From: Sedimenticola selenatireducens
GTDB lineage: Bacteria; Pseudomonadota; Gammaproteobacteria; Chromatiales; Chromatiaceae
DNA length: 64,000 bases
Assembly (NCBI RefSeq): GCF_007625115.1
Contig: NZ_VMNH01000005.1
Span: 496,001 to 560,000 of the forward strand
Direction: 5' to 3'
Shown here: one piece after another, positions 17,997 to 26,214 of the stretch
How positions within the stretch are numbered: position 1 is the first letter of the stretch
Layout of the letters: every line of letters begins with the position of its first letter
Notes under the pieces: model-generated
Seen by the model: the letters and a program-made list of their open reading frames with translations, nothing else
Told to the model about the DNA's origin: nothing
The model's database searches: none
Translations under genes and position numbers: made by a program

Positions 17997-18082
17997 AAGC
18001 TGATCCAAAGCTAAGATGAAACGAACAGTCCTGTGTTACACAAAACTGTTCACTATTTTCGACGAAGATTATTACTTAATAA

Positions 18083-18346
18083 TCAGCCTGCAGATGGAGC
18101 TGATCCAGGCTCTTCCGCCTTTTTAACCCGAATCTTGTTGCCCGCTAGGTCATGGCCATTGAGCATCTTCATGGCGGCCTTGGCTTCACCTGGTTTCGGC
18201 ATATTGATAAAGCCAAAACCTTTCGAGAGACCGGTCTCCTTATCCAGAATAATGGTACAGGACTGTATCGATCCATAAGGCTCAAACAGGGCTTGCAGTT
18301 CCTCTTCTGAGGTTGTGCGGGGTAGATTGCGTATCAGGAGTTTCAT
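18083..18346 (-). CDS. RNA-binding protein with single RRM domain
   Basis: An 87-residue RNA-binding protein made of one RRM fold. RNP2 is KLLIRNLP at the N-terminus and RNP1 is KGFGFINM near residue 43. A short basic and Gly/Pro tail follows (KKAEEPGSAPSAG). Bacterial single-RRM proteins of this kind occur in cyanobacteria and many gammaproteobacteria, some linked to cold response, but their targets are mostly unknown. It stands alone between rlmJ and the ABC-F gene on the same strand, about 90-100 bp from each. Confidence 0.92.
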   Translation of the reverse strand: MKLLIRNLPRTTSEEELQALFEPYGSIQSCTIILDKETGLSKGFGFINMPKPGEAKAAMKMLNGHDLAGNKIRVKKAEEPGSAPSAG

Positions 18347-18448
18347 GGGGATGACCGTTTCGATGGGATGTGTAGGTAATTATACCGCTCTATTCTGGGC
18401 ACACTGAAAATAATTGTGTCGAGTGCTTCGATGGGTGTGTCTAGAGTC

Positions 18449-20368
18449 TTAGGCGCGCTCGTTGTGCAGTAAGGTTTCTGCTTCTTCCAACGCCTCACAG
18501 GCCATGAGCCAGTGCTCTTCTGCTTCATTCAGCTGTTGGGTGACTTGGGTCTTTTCGGCCAGCCGTTTTTTGAGTGTCTCTTTCTGGCTGGCGTCATAGA
18601 TGGCTGGGTCGGCCAGTGCAGACTCAAGTTTTCGGGAATGACTGTTCAGGTCATCCAGCTTCTTTTCTAGCTGTTGCACTTGGTTGCGAAGCGGTTGTAG
18701 CTGTTTCCGACGCTCGGCTTCCAGGCGTTTTTTCTCTTTACGTGCCGTAGCGCTGTGTTCAGTGTCGCTGTTGTTGCGGTCCTTTCGCAGATCGGCTGAA
18801 CGATTTTCTGCCAGCCAACGCGGGTATTCGTCCAGGTCGCCCTTGAACTCATCCACGTTTCCGCCATGCACCAGCAATAATTCGTCCGTTGTAGTACGCA
18901 GCAAGTGTCGGTCGTGTGAGACCACGACCATGGCGCCTTCGAACTCTTGCAGTGCCTGACTGAGGGCGAAGCGCATCTCCAGGTCAAGGTGGTTTGTCGG
19001 TTCATCCAGCAACAGTAGATTGGGCCGCTGATAGACAAGCAGCGCCAGCACCAAGCGCGCCTTCTCCCCTCCTGAGAAGGGGGCGACCGGGCTGTCGGCC
19101 CGTTCACCGGCAAAACCGAAACCACCAATGAAGTCCCGCATGGATTGTTCAGTGGCCTTCGGGTCCAGTCTCAGCAAGTGGGCCAGGGCACTCTCTTGCG
19201 GATTTAACTGGTCTAGCTGATGTTGGGCAAAATAGCCGATCTTGAGATCCTGTGCCGTTTCGCGCTTGCCGCCGCTGGGTGCAAGTTCATCAGCGAGCAG
19301 TTTGATCAGGGTCGATTTGCCTGCGCCATTGGGTCCCAGGAGTCCAATGCGGTCGCCAGGAGACAGATTGAGATTGACCCGATTAAGAATCTGTTTATCA
19401 CCATAGCCGGCCGATGTTTCCAGCAATTTGAGCAGTGGATTAGGGATTTTATCGGGTTTTTTGAAGCTGAAGTGGAACGGGGAATCCACATGGGCTGGGG
19501 CGATCAGCTCCATCCTCTCCAGCGCTTTGAGTCGACTCTGGGCCTGGCGTGCCTTGGTGGCTTGGGCGCGGAAGCGATCGACATAGCGGCGTATATGGGC
19601 AACTTCCCGCTGCTGCTTTTCAAACGCCGACTGTTGGTTGGCGAGCCGCTCGGCGCGAATCCGCTCAAAGGCCGAGTAATTACCGGTGTAGAGCGTGATC
19701 CGCTCTTGTTCCATATGCGCGATGTGGCTGGTAACGGCGTCCAGAAAATCCCGGTCATGAGAGATCAGTAACAAGGTGCCGGCGTAGCTTTTCAGCCACT
19801 CTTCAAGCCAGATAACCGCGTCCAGATCGAGATGATTCGTCGGCTCATCAAGTAACAGCAGGTCAGAGCGGCACATCAGCGCACGGGCCAGATTCAGTCG
19901 CATTCGCCAGCCACCCGAGAAGCTATTCACCGGATGCAGCTCTTCTCCGGGCTTGAAACCGAGGCCATGAATCAACCGGGCGGCGCGGGATTGGGCCGTG
20001 TAACCACCGATAATGTCGAGCCGGTTATGCAGCTCGGCGACGCGCTCCCCTTGGTGGGCCGTCTCCGCTTCGGCCAATTGCCTTTCTACTAGCCGTAACT
20101 CCTCATCACCGTCCAGAACATACTCCAGGGCGGTTCGTGGATCGGCTGGAGTCTCCTGGGCAACATGGGCAATAACCCAATCTTTCGGGCAATAGAATTC
20201 ACCCCCGTCGGCGTGCAGTTGGTCGCGTATCAGGGCAAACAGGCTGGATTTGCCGGTACCATTGGCGCCCGTCACGCCAACCCGCTGTCCTGGGTGGACG
20301 ATAAAGGTGGCGTCGTAGAAGAGCGGTTTGATCCCGCGGCGCAGGCTGAGTTTGTCGAATCGGAGCAT
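18449..20368 (-). CDS. ABC-F family ATPase (YheS-like)
   Basis: A soluble ribosome-associated ABC-F ATPase with two nucleotide-binding domains and no membrane part. Walker A motifs are GANGTGKSS and GPNGAGKST, and signature motifs are SGGWRMRL and SGGEKARL. A charged interdomain linker with a long helix contacts the ribosome in known members, and the C-terminus is a coiled coil (about the last 90 residues). I choose ATG 20368 because the protein then starts MLRFDKLSLRRG, as YheS does, and is 639 aa against about 637 in E. coli. An in-frame ATG at 20413 adds 15 unconserved residues. The likely role is translation quality control, inferred from the family. Confidence 0.93.
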   Translation of the reverse strand: MLRFDKLSLRRGIKPLFYDATFIVHPGQRVGVTGANGTGKSSLFALIRDQLHADGGEFYCPKDWVIAHVAQETPADPRTALEYVLDGDEELRLVERQLAEAETAHQGERVAELHNRLDIIGGYTAQSRAARLIHGLGFKPGEELHPVNSFSGGWRMRLNLARALMCRSDLLLLDEPTNHLDLDAVIWLEEWLKSYAGTLLLISHDRDFLDAVTSHIAHMEQERITLYTGNYSAFERIRAERLANQQSAFEKQQREVAHIRRYVDRFRAQATKARQAQSRLKALERMELIAPAHVDSPFHFSFKKPDKIPNPLLKLLETSAGYGDKQILNRVNLNLSPGDRIGLLGPNGAGKSTLIKLLADELAPSGGKRETAQDLKIGYFAQHQLDQLNPQESALAHLLRLDPKATEQSMRDFIGGFGFAGERADSPVAPFSGGEKARLVLALLVYQRPNLLLLDEPTNHLDLEMRFALSQALQEFEGAMVVVSHDRHLLRTTTDELLLVHGGNVDEFKGDLDEYPRWLAENRSADLRKDRNNSDTEHSATARKEKKRLEAERRKQLQPLRNQVQQLEKKLDDLNSHSRKLESALADPAIYDASQKETLKKRLAEKTQVTQQLNEAEEHWLMACEALEEAETLLHNERA

Positions 20369-20438
20369 GGCGGCGGATTCTACCCTGTTATCCGGTAGAA
20401 CGGGAGCACCCATGCTGTTTTATCTTTGCAGGGAATAA

Positions 20439-20897
20439 TCAGGGATTACTGGGTATTGCCTGGGTTCGTGCGGCCAGTACGTTGTAGCCCTTGAGCTGGT
20501 ATTCGGCGATCTCAATGGAGCGGTCATAGTGGCTATTTAGCTGGGCTATTGCGGTTTTTTCGCCCCGCTCCCAGGCGCGTCTGGCAAAGGCCTCGGAGAG
20601 GGCAATGAAGATACGCTGTGTCTGATAATGGGCCTGGTCACTATTTGGCTGGTGCGTTTGAAGTCGGTTGATTACTTGAAACTTTTGCAGTAGTTCTGCG
20701 TGATAAGCACGGTTGTAGAAGAGATTGGCAATGGCTGATTCGCCGCAGTTCTCGGCCACCTGCCGCATCAAGTGGGGCGTGTAATCGGCGCTATGGGAGA
20801 AGGGGTTATTACAGTCTTTGTGGTCAGCAATGGCGGGACTCATCGTTATTACAAGGCCCCCAATCACCCCCAGGATCAGAAGAATACGAAAATTCAT
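20439..20897 (-). CDS. Periplasmic hypothetical protein (152 aa)
   Basis: A secreted protein that I do not recognise. A hydrophobic signal peptide spans residues 1-24, with a likely cut after AIA before DHKDCNNP. The mature part is helical and has two cysteines (CNNP and ENCGES), which may form a disulfide. It is rich in Tyr, His and Ala with no known domain. The ATG is preceded by AGGTGTAG in a weak ribosome-binding position. It lies between yifB and the ABC-F gene on the same strand and could be in a transcript with either. Confidence 0.72.
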   Translation of the reverse strand: MNFRILLILGVIGGLVITMSPAIADHKDCNNPFSHSADYTPHLMRQVAENCGESAIANLFYNRAYHAELLQKFQVINRLQTHQPNSDQAHYQTQRIFIALSEAFARRAWERGEKTAIAQLNSHYDRSIEIAEYQLKGYNVLAARTQAIPSNP

Positions 20898-21012
20898 GCT
20901 ACACCTCGCGCCCGTCAGTCGTTCTTTTTCAATGTCTTAGCTTTCAGTGTAGACAGAATATTTCAGATTTGTGTAAACAAAGGTAACGGGTGAACGGGAT
21001 GCATTGGGAGTA

Positions 21013-22521
21013 CTAGGCCTTACGATCCAGGCTGCGGTAGCTGATCGCTTCACCCAGATGGCTGGGTAAGATCTCATCTGAGGTGTCGAGATCAGCAATG
21101 GTACGGGAGAGGCGTAGGATGCGATGATATGCCCGCGCGGAGAGGCCAAGCTGCTCCATGGCGCGCTCAATCAGATGGCGTGTATCAGGTGTCAAGACAC
21201 AGCTCTCTTCCAGTAGGCGTCCTACCAACTGGCTGTTTGGACAACCGCTGCGGCTTATCTGGCGCTGGCGGCACGCTTCAACACGCTGGCGTACCTTGTG
21301 ACTGGGTTCTCCTTGGTTGGTAGGCCGGCTGAGTGTCTGGGTGGGTAAGCGAGGGACCTCAATGCTCATATCAATTCGGTCCAGAAGTGGGCCTGAAATT
21401 CTCCCTCTGTAACGTGTGACCTGCTCACTGGAACAACGACAGCTTCTTCCGCTGGTGTCGCCAAGATGACCGCAAGGGCAGGGGTTCATTGCGGCAATCA
21501 ATTGAAAGCGTGCAGGAAACTGCTCCTGCCGTGCGGCGCGGGAGATCGTGACTTGGCCGCTCTCCAGTGGTTCACGCAGCACCTCCAGGACCTTTCGGTC
21601 AAACTCGGGCAGTTCATCCAGAAACATTACGCCATTGTGGGCGAGTGAGATCTCTCCTGGACGCGGATTACTGCCTCCACCCACTAAGGCCACGCCTGAG
21701 GCGGTATGGTGAGGAGCGCGAAAGGGGCGCTTCTCCCAGTCGGTGGCGGAAAAGCCCAGATTACTGATTGAGCGAATCGCCGCGGTTTCCAGTGACTCCT
21801 GTTCTGTCATTGAGGGCAGGATGCCAGGCAGACGACAGGCAAGCATCGACTTCCCTGTGCCTGGTGGGCCTACCATCAGGAGACTGTGATTTCCCGCTGC
21901 GGCAATCTCCAGTGCACGCTTCGCACGTTCCTGTCCGCTGACCTCAGCAAGGTCTGGTTGGGCTTGAATAGGGGCAGGGGGTTTCAGTCCGCTGTAGGGG
22001 GGGATGCCTTCTTCACGTATCAGGTGCTTGCAGACAGCGAGCAGATGATTGGCGGGGTGTATGGGAATGTCGTTAACCAGCGCGGCCTCTTCGGCACACT
22101 CGGCAGGGAGTATCAGCCCTCTACCGGCGGCACGTGCGGCCAGTGCGACCGGGAGTACCCCTCTAACCGGTCGCAGGGCGCCAGATAAAGCGAGCTCTCC
22201 AATAAACTCGTGGCTGCCCAGTGCCTGAGTCGGAATTTGCCCTGAGGCGGCCAGGATACCCAAGGCTATGGGCAGGTCAAAACGGCCCCCTTCTTTGGGC
22301 AGGTCTGCAGGTGCCAGATTTATGGTGATGCGTCGTGCAGGGAACTCAAAGCCAGAGTTGATCAAGGCGCCGCGCACACGATCCTTGCTTTCACGTACAG
22401 CCATCTCAGGGAGCCCTACGATGGAGAGTGCGGGCAGGCCGTTGGCTAAGTGAACCTCAATGGTTACAAGTGGGGCATTGATGCCGCTACGTGCGCGGCT
22501 ATGGAGTGTTGCGAGAGACAT
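21013..22521 (-). CDS. YifB/ComM family Mg-chelatase-like AAA ATPase
   Basis: A 502-residue AAA+ ATPase of the ComM family. In Vibrio and other naturally competent bacteria ComM is a hexameric helicase that aids branch migration during transformation. Visible features are the N-terminal Lon-like or ChlI domain (VGLPEMAVRESKDRVR, INLAPADLPKEGGRFDLP), Walker A GPPGTGKSM near residue 220, Walker B MFLDELPEF, an inserted four-cysteine cluster (NPCPCG, then SCRCS) and an arginine-rich C-terminal lid. ATG 22521 is preferred over GTG 22527 because GGAAGG lies 5 nt before it. It follows ubiK at a 62-bp distance. pilU in this window fits a competence context. Confidence 0.94.
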   Translation of the reverse strand: MSLATLHSRARSGINAPLVTIEVHLANGLPALSIVGLPEMAVRESKDRVRGALINSGFEFPARRITINLAPADLPKEGGRFDLPIALGILAASGQIPTQALGSHEFIGELALSGALRPVRGVLPVALAARAAGRGLILPAECAEEAALVNDIPIHPANHLLAVCKHLIREEGIPPYSGLKPPAPIQAQPDLAEVSGQERAKRALEIAAAGNHSLLMVGPPGTGKSMLACRLPGILPSMTEQESLETAAIRSISNLGFSATDWEKRPFRAPHHTASGVALVGGGSNPRPGEISLAHNGVMFLDELPEFDRKVLEVLREPLESGQVTISRAARQEQFPARFQLIAAMNPCPCGHLGDTSGRSCRCSSEQVTRYRGRISGPLLDRIDMSIEVPRLPTQTLSRPTNQGEPSHKVRQRVEACRQRQISRSGCPNSQLVGRLLEESCVLTPDTRHLIERAMEQLGLSARAYHRILRLSRTIADLDTSDEILPSHLGEAISYRSLDRKA

Positions 22522-22583
22522 GGTCACCTTCCGTGGTGTGTGTCCAACCGATCTTCAGTGGTCGGTTATGAGTATCGAGGGTA

Positions 22584-22838
22584 TTAACCGTTTTGGGCGA
22601 TTTTCTCTTCCAGTTGAGCGATCTGTTTTTCCAGGGCCTCTAGTTTTTCCCGGGTCCGTAGCAGTACGGCGCGTTGAATTTCAAACTCCTCTCGTGTCAC
22701 CAGTTCCATGTGACTGAGGCCGGCCTCCAGGGCTGAGCGGAGATTTTTCTGGAGATCTTCCTGCAGTAGTTGCAGACCGACAGGTACGCTGCCGGCAACC
22801 CGCTTGGCGAGGTCATCAAGTAGTTTGGAATCAATCAT
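22584..22838 (-). CDS. ubiK: Ubiquinone biosynthesis accessory factor UbiK (YqiC)
   Basis: An 84-residue BMFP/YqiC protein that associates with membranes and supports aerobic ubiquinone synthesis together with UbiJ. The N-terminal half is amphipathic (LLDDLAKRVAGSVP) and the C-terminal half is a coiled coil that trimerises (EEFEIQRAVLLRTREKLEAL and following heptads). No membrane helix is present, as expected. It precedes yifB on the minus strand and is divergent from glnK, with the nitrogen-control region between. The adjacency of ubiK to yifB and glnK is common in gammaproteobacteria. Confidence 0.93.
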   Translation of the reverse strand: MIDSKLLDDLAKRVAGSVPVGLQLLQEDLQKNLRSALEAGLSHMELVTREEFEIQRAVLLRTREKLEALEKQIAQLEEKIAQNG

Positions 22839-22915
22839 CCGCGCAAGATAACCAGGTCGGGCCCTGTTGTCCAGCCCAAGTCCGGTAAATCTCGGGAGGA
22901 AGGGCGGAGATGGAG

Positions 22916-22932
22916 TGCACTATTATGGTGCA
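22916..22932 (+). promoter_or_regulatory. NtrC-binding site
   Basis: TGCACTATTATGGTGCA matches the enterobacterial NtrC enhancer pattern TGCACYWNNNTGGTGCA at every specified position. It lies about 110 bp upstream of the sigma54 promoter of glnK-amtB, the expected enhancer distance. A further half-site GGTGCA is at 22956-22961. Confidence 0.85.
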
Positions 22933-23025
22933 TTCATCCCGCAAGGCCTCTAAAAGGTGCATTGATTATATTGTGATTAAGGATTAATTAAGTATAACCA
23001 ATTGATATTTAATTAAAATTAACTC

Positions 23026-23042
23026 TTGGCACGGGAGGTGCA
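23026..23042 (+). promoter_or_regulatory. Sigma54 (RpoN) promoter of glnK-amtB
   Basis: TTGGCACG-N4-GTGCA contains the invariant GG (23028-23029) and GC (23040-23041) with the required 12-bp phase. Only one core position differs from TTGGCACG-N4-TTGCA. It lies about 85 bp before glnK and downstream of a near-perfect NtrC enhancer. This indicates induction under nitrogen limitation. Confidence 0.85.
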
Positions 23043-23124
23043 GAAGAGAGGGTAATCCGGGCCGTCTGGTTCCGGTCTATTAACCAGAATGGCTAACCAT
23101 CTCAAAACAGCAGGAGAATATGTA

Positions 23125-23463
23125 ATGAAATTGGTTTCTGCAATCATCAAGCCTTTTAAGCTGGATGACGTTCGCGAGGCATTATCCGAGATCGGCGTAT
23201 CCGGTATTACCGTCGTCGAAGTCAAGGGCTTCGGCCGTCAAAAGGGGCACACAGAACTCTATCGTGGCGCGGAATATGTGGTCGACTTTCTACCCAAAAT
23301 CAGGGTGGATGTCGCGATCGCAGCCGATCAACTCGATCAGGTCATAGAGGCAATCACCGAGGCGGCCAGAACCGGCAAGATCGGCGATGGAAAGATCTTT
23401 GTTTCCGAGTTGCAGCAGGTCGTACGTATTCGTACCGGTGAAACGGGTCCAGAAGCACTGTGA
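23125..23463 (+). CDS. glnK: Nitrogen regulatory protein P-II (GlnK)
   Basis: A trimeric PII signal protein of 112 aa that senses 2-oxoglutarate and ATP/ADP and controls AmtB and nitrogen enzymes. It begins [20 protein letters not shown] and has the T-loop [12 protein letters not shown] with the uridylylation Tyr near residue 51. The C-terminal [11 protein letters not shown] and VRIRTGE form the PII signature and nucleotide site. Start ATG 23125 is chosen because AGGAG lies 9 nt upstream; an earlier in-frame ATG at 23089 is not supported. Coupling to amtB at a 33-bp distance and the sigma54/NtrC region mark it as GlnK rather than GlnB. Confidence 0.96.
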   Translation: MKLVSAIIKPFKLDDVREALSEIGVSGITVVEVKGFGRQKGHTELYRGAEYVVDFLPKIRVDVAIAADQLDQVIEAITEAARTGKIGDGKIFVSELQQVVRIRTGETGPEAL

Positions 23464-23496
23464 TTCTTTTCTTGATCTAATTAGAGGTTTAACACG

Positions 23497-24774
23497 ATGG
23501 AAGACATACTCAACCTTCGATACGCCCTGGATACCTTCTACTTTTTGGTGTCAGGTGCGTTAGTTATGTGGATGGCGGCAGGGTTCGCCATGCTTGAGGC
23601 GGGCCTGGTGCGAGCCAAGAACACCGCCGAAATTTTAACCAAGAACGTCGCTCTGTACGCGATTGCCTGCATCATGTATATGCTGATGGGTTACGGCATC
23701 ATGTACCCAGAGGGTGGCAATGGGGTCATACCGTCATTTGATTTCTCCTTCATGTTGGGGGGTGATAACGACCCAGCTGCTGTCCTGAAACAGGATGCTG
23801 CAGGTTGGTATGACGGTGATTACTACTCTGGCATGTCAGACTTCTTCTTTCAGGTGGTCTTTGTGGCTACCGCTATGTCCATTGTCTCAGGTGCCGTGGC
23901 AGAGCGTATGAAGCTGTGGAGCTTCCTGATGTTTGCCGTTGTAATGACCGGCTTCATTTACCCTATGCAGGGTTACTGGAAATGGGGTGGTGGTTTCCTG
24001 GATGGACTCGGTTTCCAGGATTTTGCAGGCTCTGGTGTGGTGCATCTTGCGGGTGCCTCGGCGGCTCTGGCGGGTGTATTGCTGCTGGGAGCACGTAAGG
24101 GCAAATACGGACCCGATGGTCAGATTCGGGCTATCCCCGGTGCCAATATGCCCATGGCTACGCTAGGTACCTTTATCCTGTGGATGGGCTGGTTTGGTTT
24201 CAACGGCGGATCGGAGTTGATTCTCTCCAATGTGGGTGAGGCAAATTCTGTAGCGGCTGTCTTTGTGAACACCAATGCGGCGGCGGCCGGTGGTGTGGTG
24301 GCAGCATTGCTGACGGCCCGCGCCATCTTTGGCAAAGCGGATCTAACCATGACCTTGAACGGCGCCTTGGCTGGCCTCGTGGCTATTACTGCTGAGCCGT
24401 TGGCACCCAGCCCTATTTGGGCAACAGCGGTAGGTATTATCGGTGGTGTGTTGGTGGTTTTCGCCATCCTGTCACTGGATAAACTGAAGATTGATGATCC
24501 TGTCGGTGCTATTTCGGTCCATGGTGTTGTCGGTATGTGGGGTCTGTTGGCTGTACCCTTCTCGAATGCGGACGCCACGTTTGGGGCGCAGCTCACCGGT
24601 CTGCTGGTGATCTTTGGCTGGGTATTTGCGGCCAGCTTCCTGGTGTGGATGATCATCAAGGCGACCGTGGGTATCCGGGTCTCTGAACAGGAAGAGTACG
24701 AAGGCGTGGATATCAGTGAGTGTGGTCTGGAAGCCTATCCAGAGTTTGTCGGATCAAGAGGTTCGGGTCTCTGA
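23497..24774 (+). CDS. amtB: Ammonium transporter AmtB
   Basis: An inner-membrane ammonium channel, 425 aa with about 11 membrane helices. The twin pore histidines are present: His183 in VVHLAGASAAL and His342 in SVHGVVGMWG. It lacks a cleavable signal peptide and opens directly with a first helix (YFLVSGALVMWMAAGF). The C-terminal cytoplasmic tail, which GlnK docks to in E. coli, is present (IRVSEQEEYEGVDISECGLEAYPEF). It is co-transcribed with glnK and ends at a clear intrinsic terminator. Expression should follow NtrC and sigma54. Confidence 0.97.
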   Translation: MEDILNLRYALDTFYFLVSGALVMWMAAGFAMLEAGLVRAKNTAEILTKNVALYAIACIMYMLMGYGIMYPEGGNGVIPSFDFSFMLGGDNDPAAVLKQDAAGWYDGDYYSGMSDFFFQVVFVATAMSIVSGAVAERMKLWSFLMFAVVMTGFIYPMQGYWKWGGGFLDGLGFQDFAGSGVVHLAGASAALAGVLLLGARKGKYGPDGQIRAIPGANMPMATLGTFILWMGWFGFNGGSELILSNVGEANSVAAVFVNTNAAAAGGVVAALLTARAIFGKADLTMTLNGALAGLVAITAEPLAPSPIWATAVGIIGGVLVVFAILSLDKLKIDDPVGAISVHGVVGMWGLLAVPFSNADATFGAQLTGLLVIFGWVFAASFLVWMIIKATVGIRVSEQEEYEGVDISECGLEAYPEFVGSRGSGL

Positions 24775-24801
24775 TATTGAGCTTCTCAATGTGGAAGATT
24801 T

Positions 24802-24825
24802 GGGCGCCCTTGTGGCGCCCTTTTT
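24802..24825 (+). terminator. Rho-independent terminator of glnK-amtB
   Basis: GGGCGCC (24802-24808), a five-base loop, GGCGCCC (24814-24820) and TTTTT make a strong GC-rich stem with an immediate T-tract, 27 bp after the amtB stop. Confidence 0.92.
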
Positions 24826-24907
24826 ATTATCATGTGTATAAATAGTGGAACATTCTCCTCTTATCCGTAGAATCAGGGTTATATTTCAATTCCTAACTGT
24901 GGTGTGA

Positions 24908-25579
24908 ATGAGCGGCAAAGATAATAAATCAACGGAATGCCCCGTTGGCGAGAGCCAGTGCGCGCATATTGATGCATTGCTGCAACTCCAGCGAGATCAT
25001 GAAGATCTTGCTGAGCTAGTTCTTACGGATCCCTTAACCCGGCTGTTCAATTATCGGCATTTCAGTCAGTCTCTGGATCAGGAGTTAGAGCGTACCCATC
25101 GAACCGGTCATCCGACGGCGCTGATCATGCTCGATCTGGATCACTTCAAACGTGTCAATGATGAGTGGGGCCACGAGGCCGGCAACCAAGTACTGCGTCA
25201 GACGGCAGAGTTGATGGTGTCGCTATTGCGCAAGATCGATATCCCTTGTCGCTATGGGGGTGAAGAGTTTGCCTTGATCTTGCCGGGCACACCCCTTCCC
25301 AGGGCGGTGAATGCCGCTAATCGACTGCGTGTGGCGATCGAAGAGTCGCCAGTAATCGTGGATGAACGGCCGCTGTTTATCACGGCGAGCATGGGTGTGG
25401 ATGTCTATATGCGTAGCAGTCATTTTTCTGCCGAAGCCTTTGTGAAACAGGTGGACAGTCTGTTGTATCAGGCCAAGACATTGGGGCGGAACAGGGTGTC
25501 TCATCCCGATCTGGATAGCCTCAAGCCGAAGGGGCAGGTTGGAGTGGAAGAGAAGGCTGCACTGTATGGATCAGATTAG
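24908..25579 (+). CDS. Soluble diguanylate cyclase (GGDEF)
   Basis: Makes the second messenger c-di-GMP from two GTP. The 223-aa protein has a short N-terminal region (about 45 residues, with Cys and charged residues but no recognised sensor) followed by a complete GGDEF domain starting at LTDPLTRLFNYRHF. The active site is GGEEF at 117-121. The inhibitory I-site RKID at 108-111 is spaced exactly five residues before it, so product inhibition is likely. No membrane segment or PAS domain is seen, so it depends on the short N-terminus or on a partner for control. It follows the amtB terminator, so it is probably a separate unit. Confidence 0.93.
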   Translation: MSGKDNKSTECPVGESQCAHIDALLQLQRDHEDLAELVLTDPLTRLFNYRHFSQSLDQELERTHRTGHPTALIMLDLDHFKRVNDEWGHEAGNQVLRQTAELMVSLLRKIDIPCRYGGEEFALILPGTPLPRAVNAANRLRVAIEESPVIVDERPLFITASMGVDVYMRSSHFSAEAFVKQVDSLLYQAKTLGRNRVSHPDLDSLKPKGQVGVEEKAALYGSD

Positions 25580-25619
25580 CCTGTATGGGGGCGACTGACA
25601 GGGAGAGGTGGCAGAAAGT

Positions 25620-26105
25620 ATGCGTGGGAATAGGATTTTTAGCTGTTTAATCATTATGCTCAGTCAAGCTGGGCTGCCGGCTGCCGACGCGGCGGTTTAC
25701 CGATGGACGGATGAGCAAGGGCGGGTTCAGTATGGCGATCGCCCTCCCCTCGATACAAATACCGATGAGATTAAAATAAAATCCACTCCGACATCCCGTA
25801 GCGACGCTACAAATAGCTCTCCCAGTGAATTGGAGCGCAAGGAACTGCGCCAAAAAATGCTGGATAACTACCAGCAAGAGCGTGAGGAGAAGCGTCAGGC
25901 GCGGAAAAAGCGGGAGCAGGAGGCCGCTCGGCAAAAGATGCGCTGTGTAGAAGCAAAAGACCGCCTACGGGATTATGAGGATTCCACGGCACTTTATGAT
26001 CTACAGCCCGATGGAAAGCGGGTCTTTCTTACCAAGGAACAGTTCCAGGCCGAAATGGCTGCGGCTAGAGCGGCGGTGAAGAAATTATGTGGCGCGGGTC
26101 ATTAG
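25620..26105 (+). CDS. DUF4124 domain secreted protein
   Basis: A 161-residue protein exported by a signal peptide (residues 1-25, cut likely after ADA). The mature N-terminus is the DUF4124 domain, AVYRWTDEQGRVQYGDRPP. This is followed by a disordered Ser/Thr segment and a highly charged helix (Glu/Arg/Lys/Gln, about residues 75-120). Two late Cys may pair. The family is envelope-associated and of unknown function. I choose ATG 25620, giving a proper signal peptide; a GTG at 25608 in the same frame sits directly after GGGAGAG and would be too close to its own ribosome-binding site. Confidence 0.85.
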   Translation: MRGNRIFSCLIIMLSQAGLPAADAAVYRWTDEQGRVQYGDRPPLDTNTDEIKIKSTPTSRSDATNSSPSELERKELRQKMLDNYQQEREEKRQARKKREQEAARQKMRCVEAKDRLRDYEDSTALYDLQPDGKRVFLTKEQFQAEMAAARAAVKKLCGAGH

Positions 26106-26214
26106 TCAGCCACTTTTGATCGCTTATTTTTGTATTTTCACGTTTTATCCCTCCATATACCGGTCCAGCATCGGGTATCATACGCCTAATATTTTTTCGG
26201 CCTTGTAGATCACT

